The notes under the pieces were generated by a model. The model searched no databases and had not been told where the DNA came from. It saw nothing but the letters and a program-made list of their open reading frames with translations. The position numbers were made by a program, and so were the translations under genes. This document shows, piece by piece, positions 63,999 through 64,000 of a stretch of 64,000 nucleotides of DNA; the first letter of the stretch is position 1; each line of letters starts with the position of its first letter. Origin of the DNA: Candidatus Vicinibacter affinis (lineage in GTDB: Bacteria > Bacteroidota > Bacteroidia > Chitinophagales > Saprospiraceae); assembly GCA_016714365.1 (NCBI GenBank), contig JADJNH010000005.1, forward strand, positions 3,200,501-3,264,500. Direction: 5' to 3'.

Positions 63999-64000
63999 CA

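Overview
The window looks like chromosome of a Bacteroidota bacterium, most likely in or near the Saprospiria. I infer this from low GC, promoters of the TTTG / TAnnTTTG type, lipoprotein signals, several proteins ending in type IX secretion (T9SS) sorting domains, and giant modular surface proteins built from SdrD-B, DUF11, HYR-like and dockerin-like modules. No plasmid or prophage backbone and no CRISPR array is visible.

Layout. 0.2-8.1 kb: housekeeping and accessory genes: a ferritin-VIT iron/manganese transporter, a TfoX-N protein with an unknown 536-aa protein, 3-methyladenine glycosylase I, and a leftward operon rimK - M14 deacylase - PBP4-type D-Ala-D-Ala carboxypeptidase - lipoprotein methyltransferase. 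8.2-17.9 kb: the most striking region, a 4,240-bp tandem duplication (two full units plus a partial third) of a secreted-protein cassette: FISUMP protein, S74 self-cleaving-chaperone protein, GH16 glucanase, FISUMP protein. There are five FISUMP copies whose differences cluster at a few positions. REP-like palindromes lie at the unit borders. 18-24 kb: an SDR, a steroid-5-alpha-reductase-like membrane enzyme, small envelope proteins, a UMF1-type MFS transporter and a beta-helix lipoprotein. 24.3-28.2 kb: a glycosyltransferase operon headed by a 51-aa membrane miniprotein. 28.4-35.2 kb: three vanadium haloperoxidase-type lipoproteins arranged around a two-component system. 35.3-39.5 kb: a degenerate zone with a YwqK-like lipoprotein, twin beta-barrel proteins, an orphan T9SS tail and a broken PKD-like gene. 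39.6-57.2 kb: two leftward surface proteins of 4,432 and 1,331 aa, each with its own terminator. 57.4-61.9 kb: uridine kinase diverging from a concentrative nucleoside transporter, rimM, a lipoprotein and mnmA (interrupted by an apparent 1-base deletion). 62.2-64 kb: a tRNA-like relic, tRNA-Gly(GCC), tRNA-Leu(UAA), then AT-rich genes including an excisionase-like HTH protein, possibly the edge of an integrated element.

How it fits together. Much of the window serves the cell surface: T9SS cargo (FISUMP proteins and the two giant proteins), polysaccharide degradation (GH16), peptidoglycan trimming, glycan synthesis and exported haloperoxidases or phosphatases. The remainder handles RNA and ribosome maturation (rimK, rimM, mnmA, tRNAs), nucleoside salvage and DNA repair. 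All functions are inferred from sequence motifs read by eye; no database search was run.
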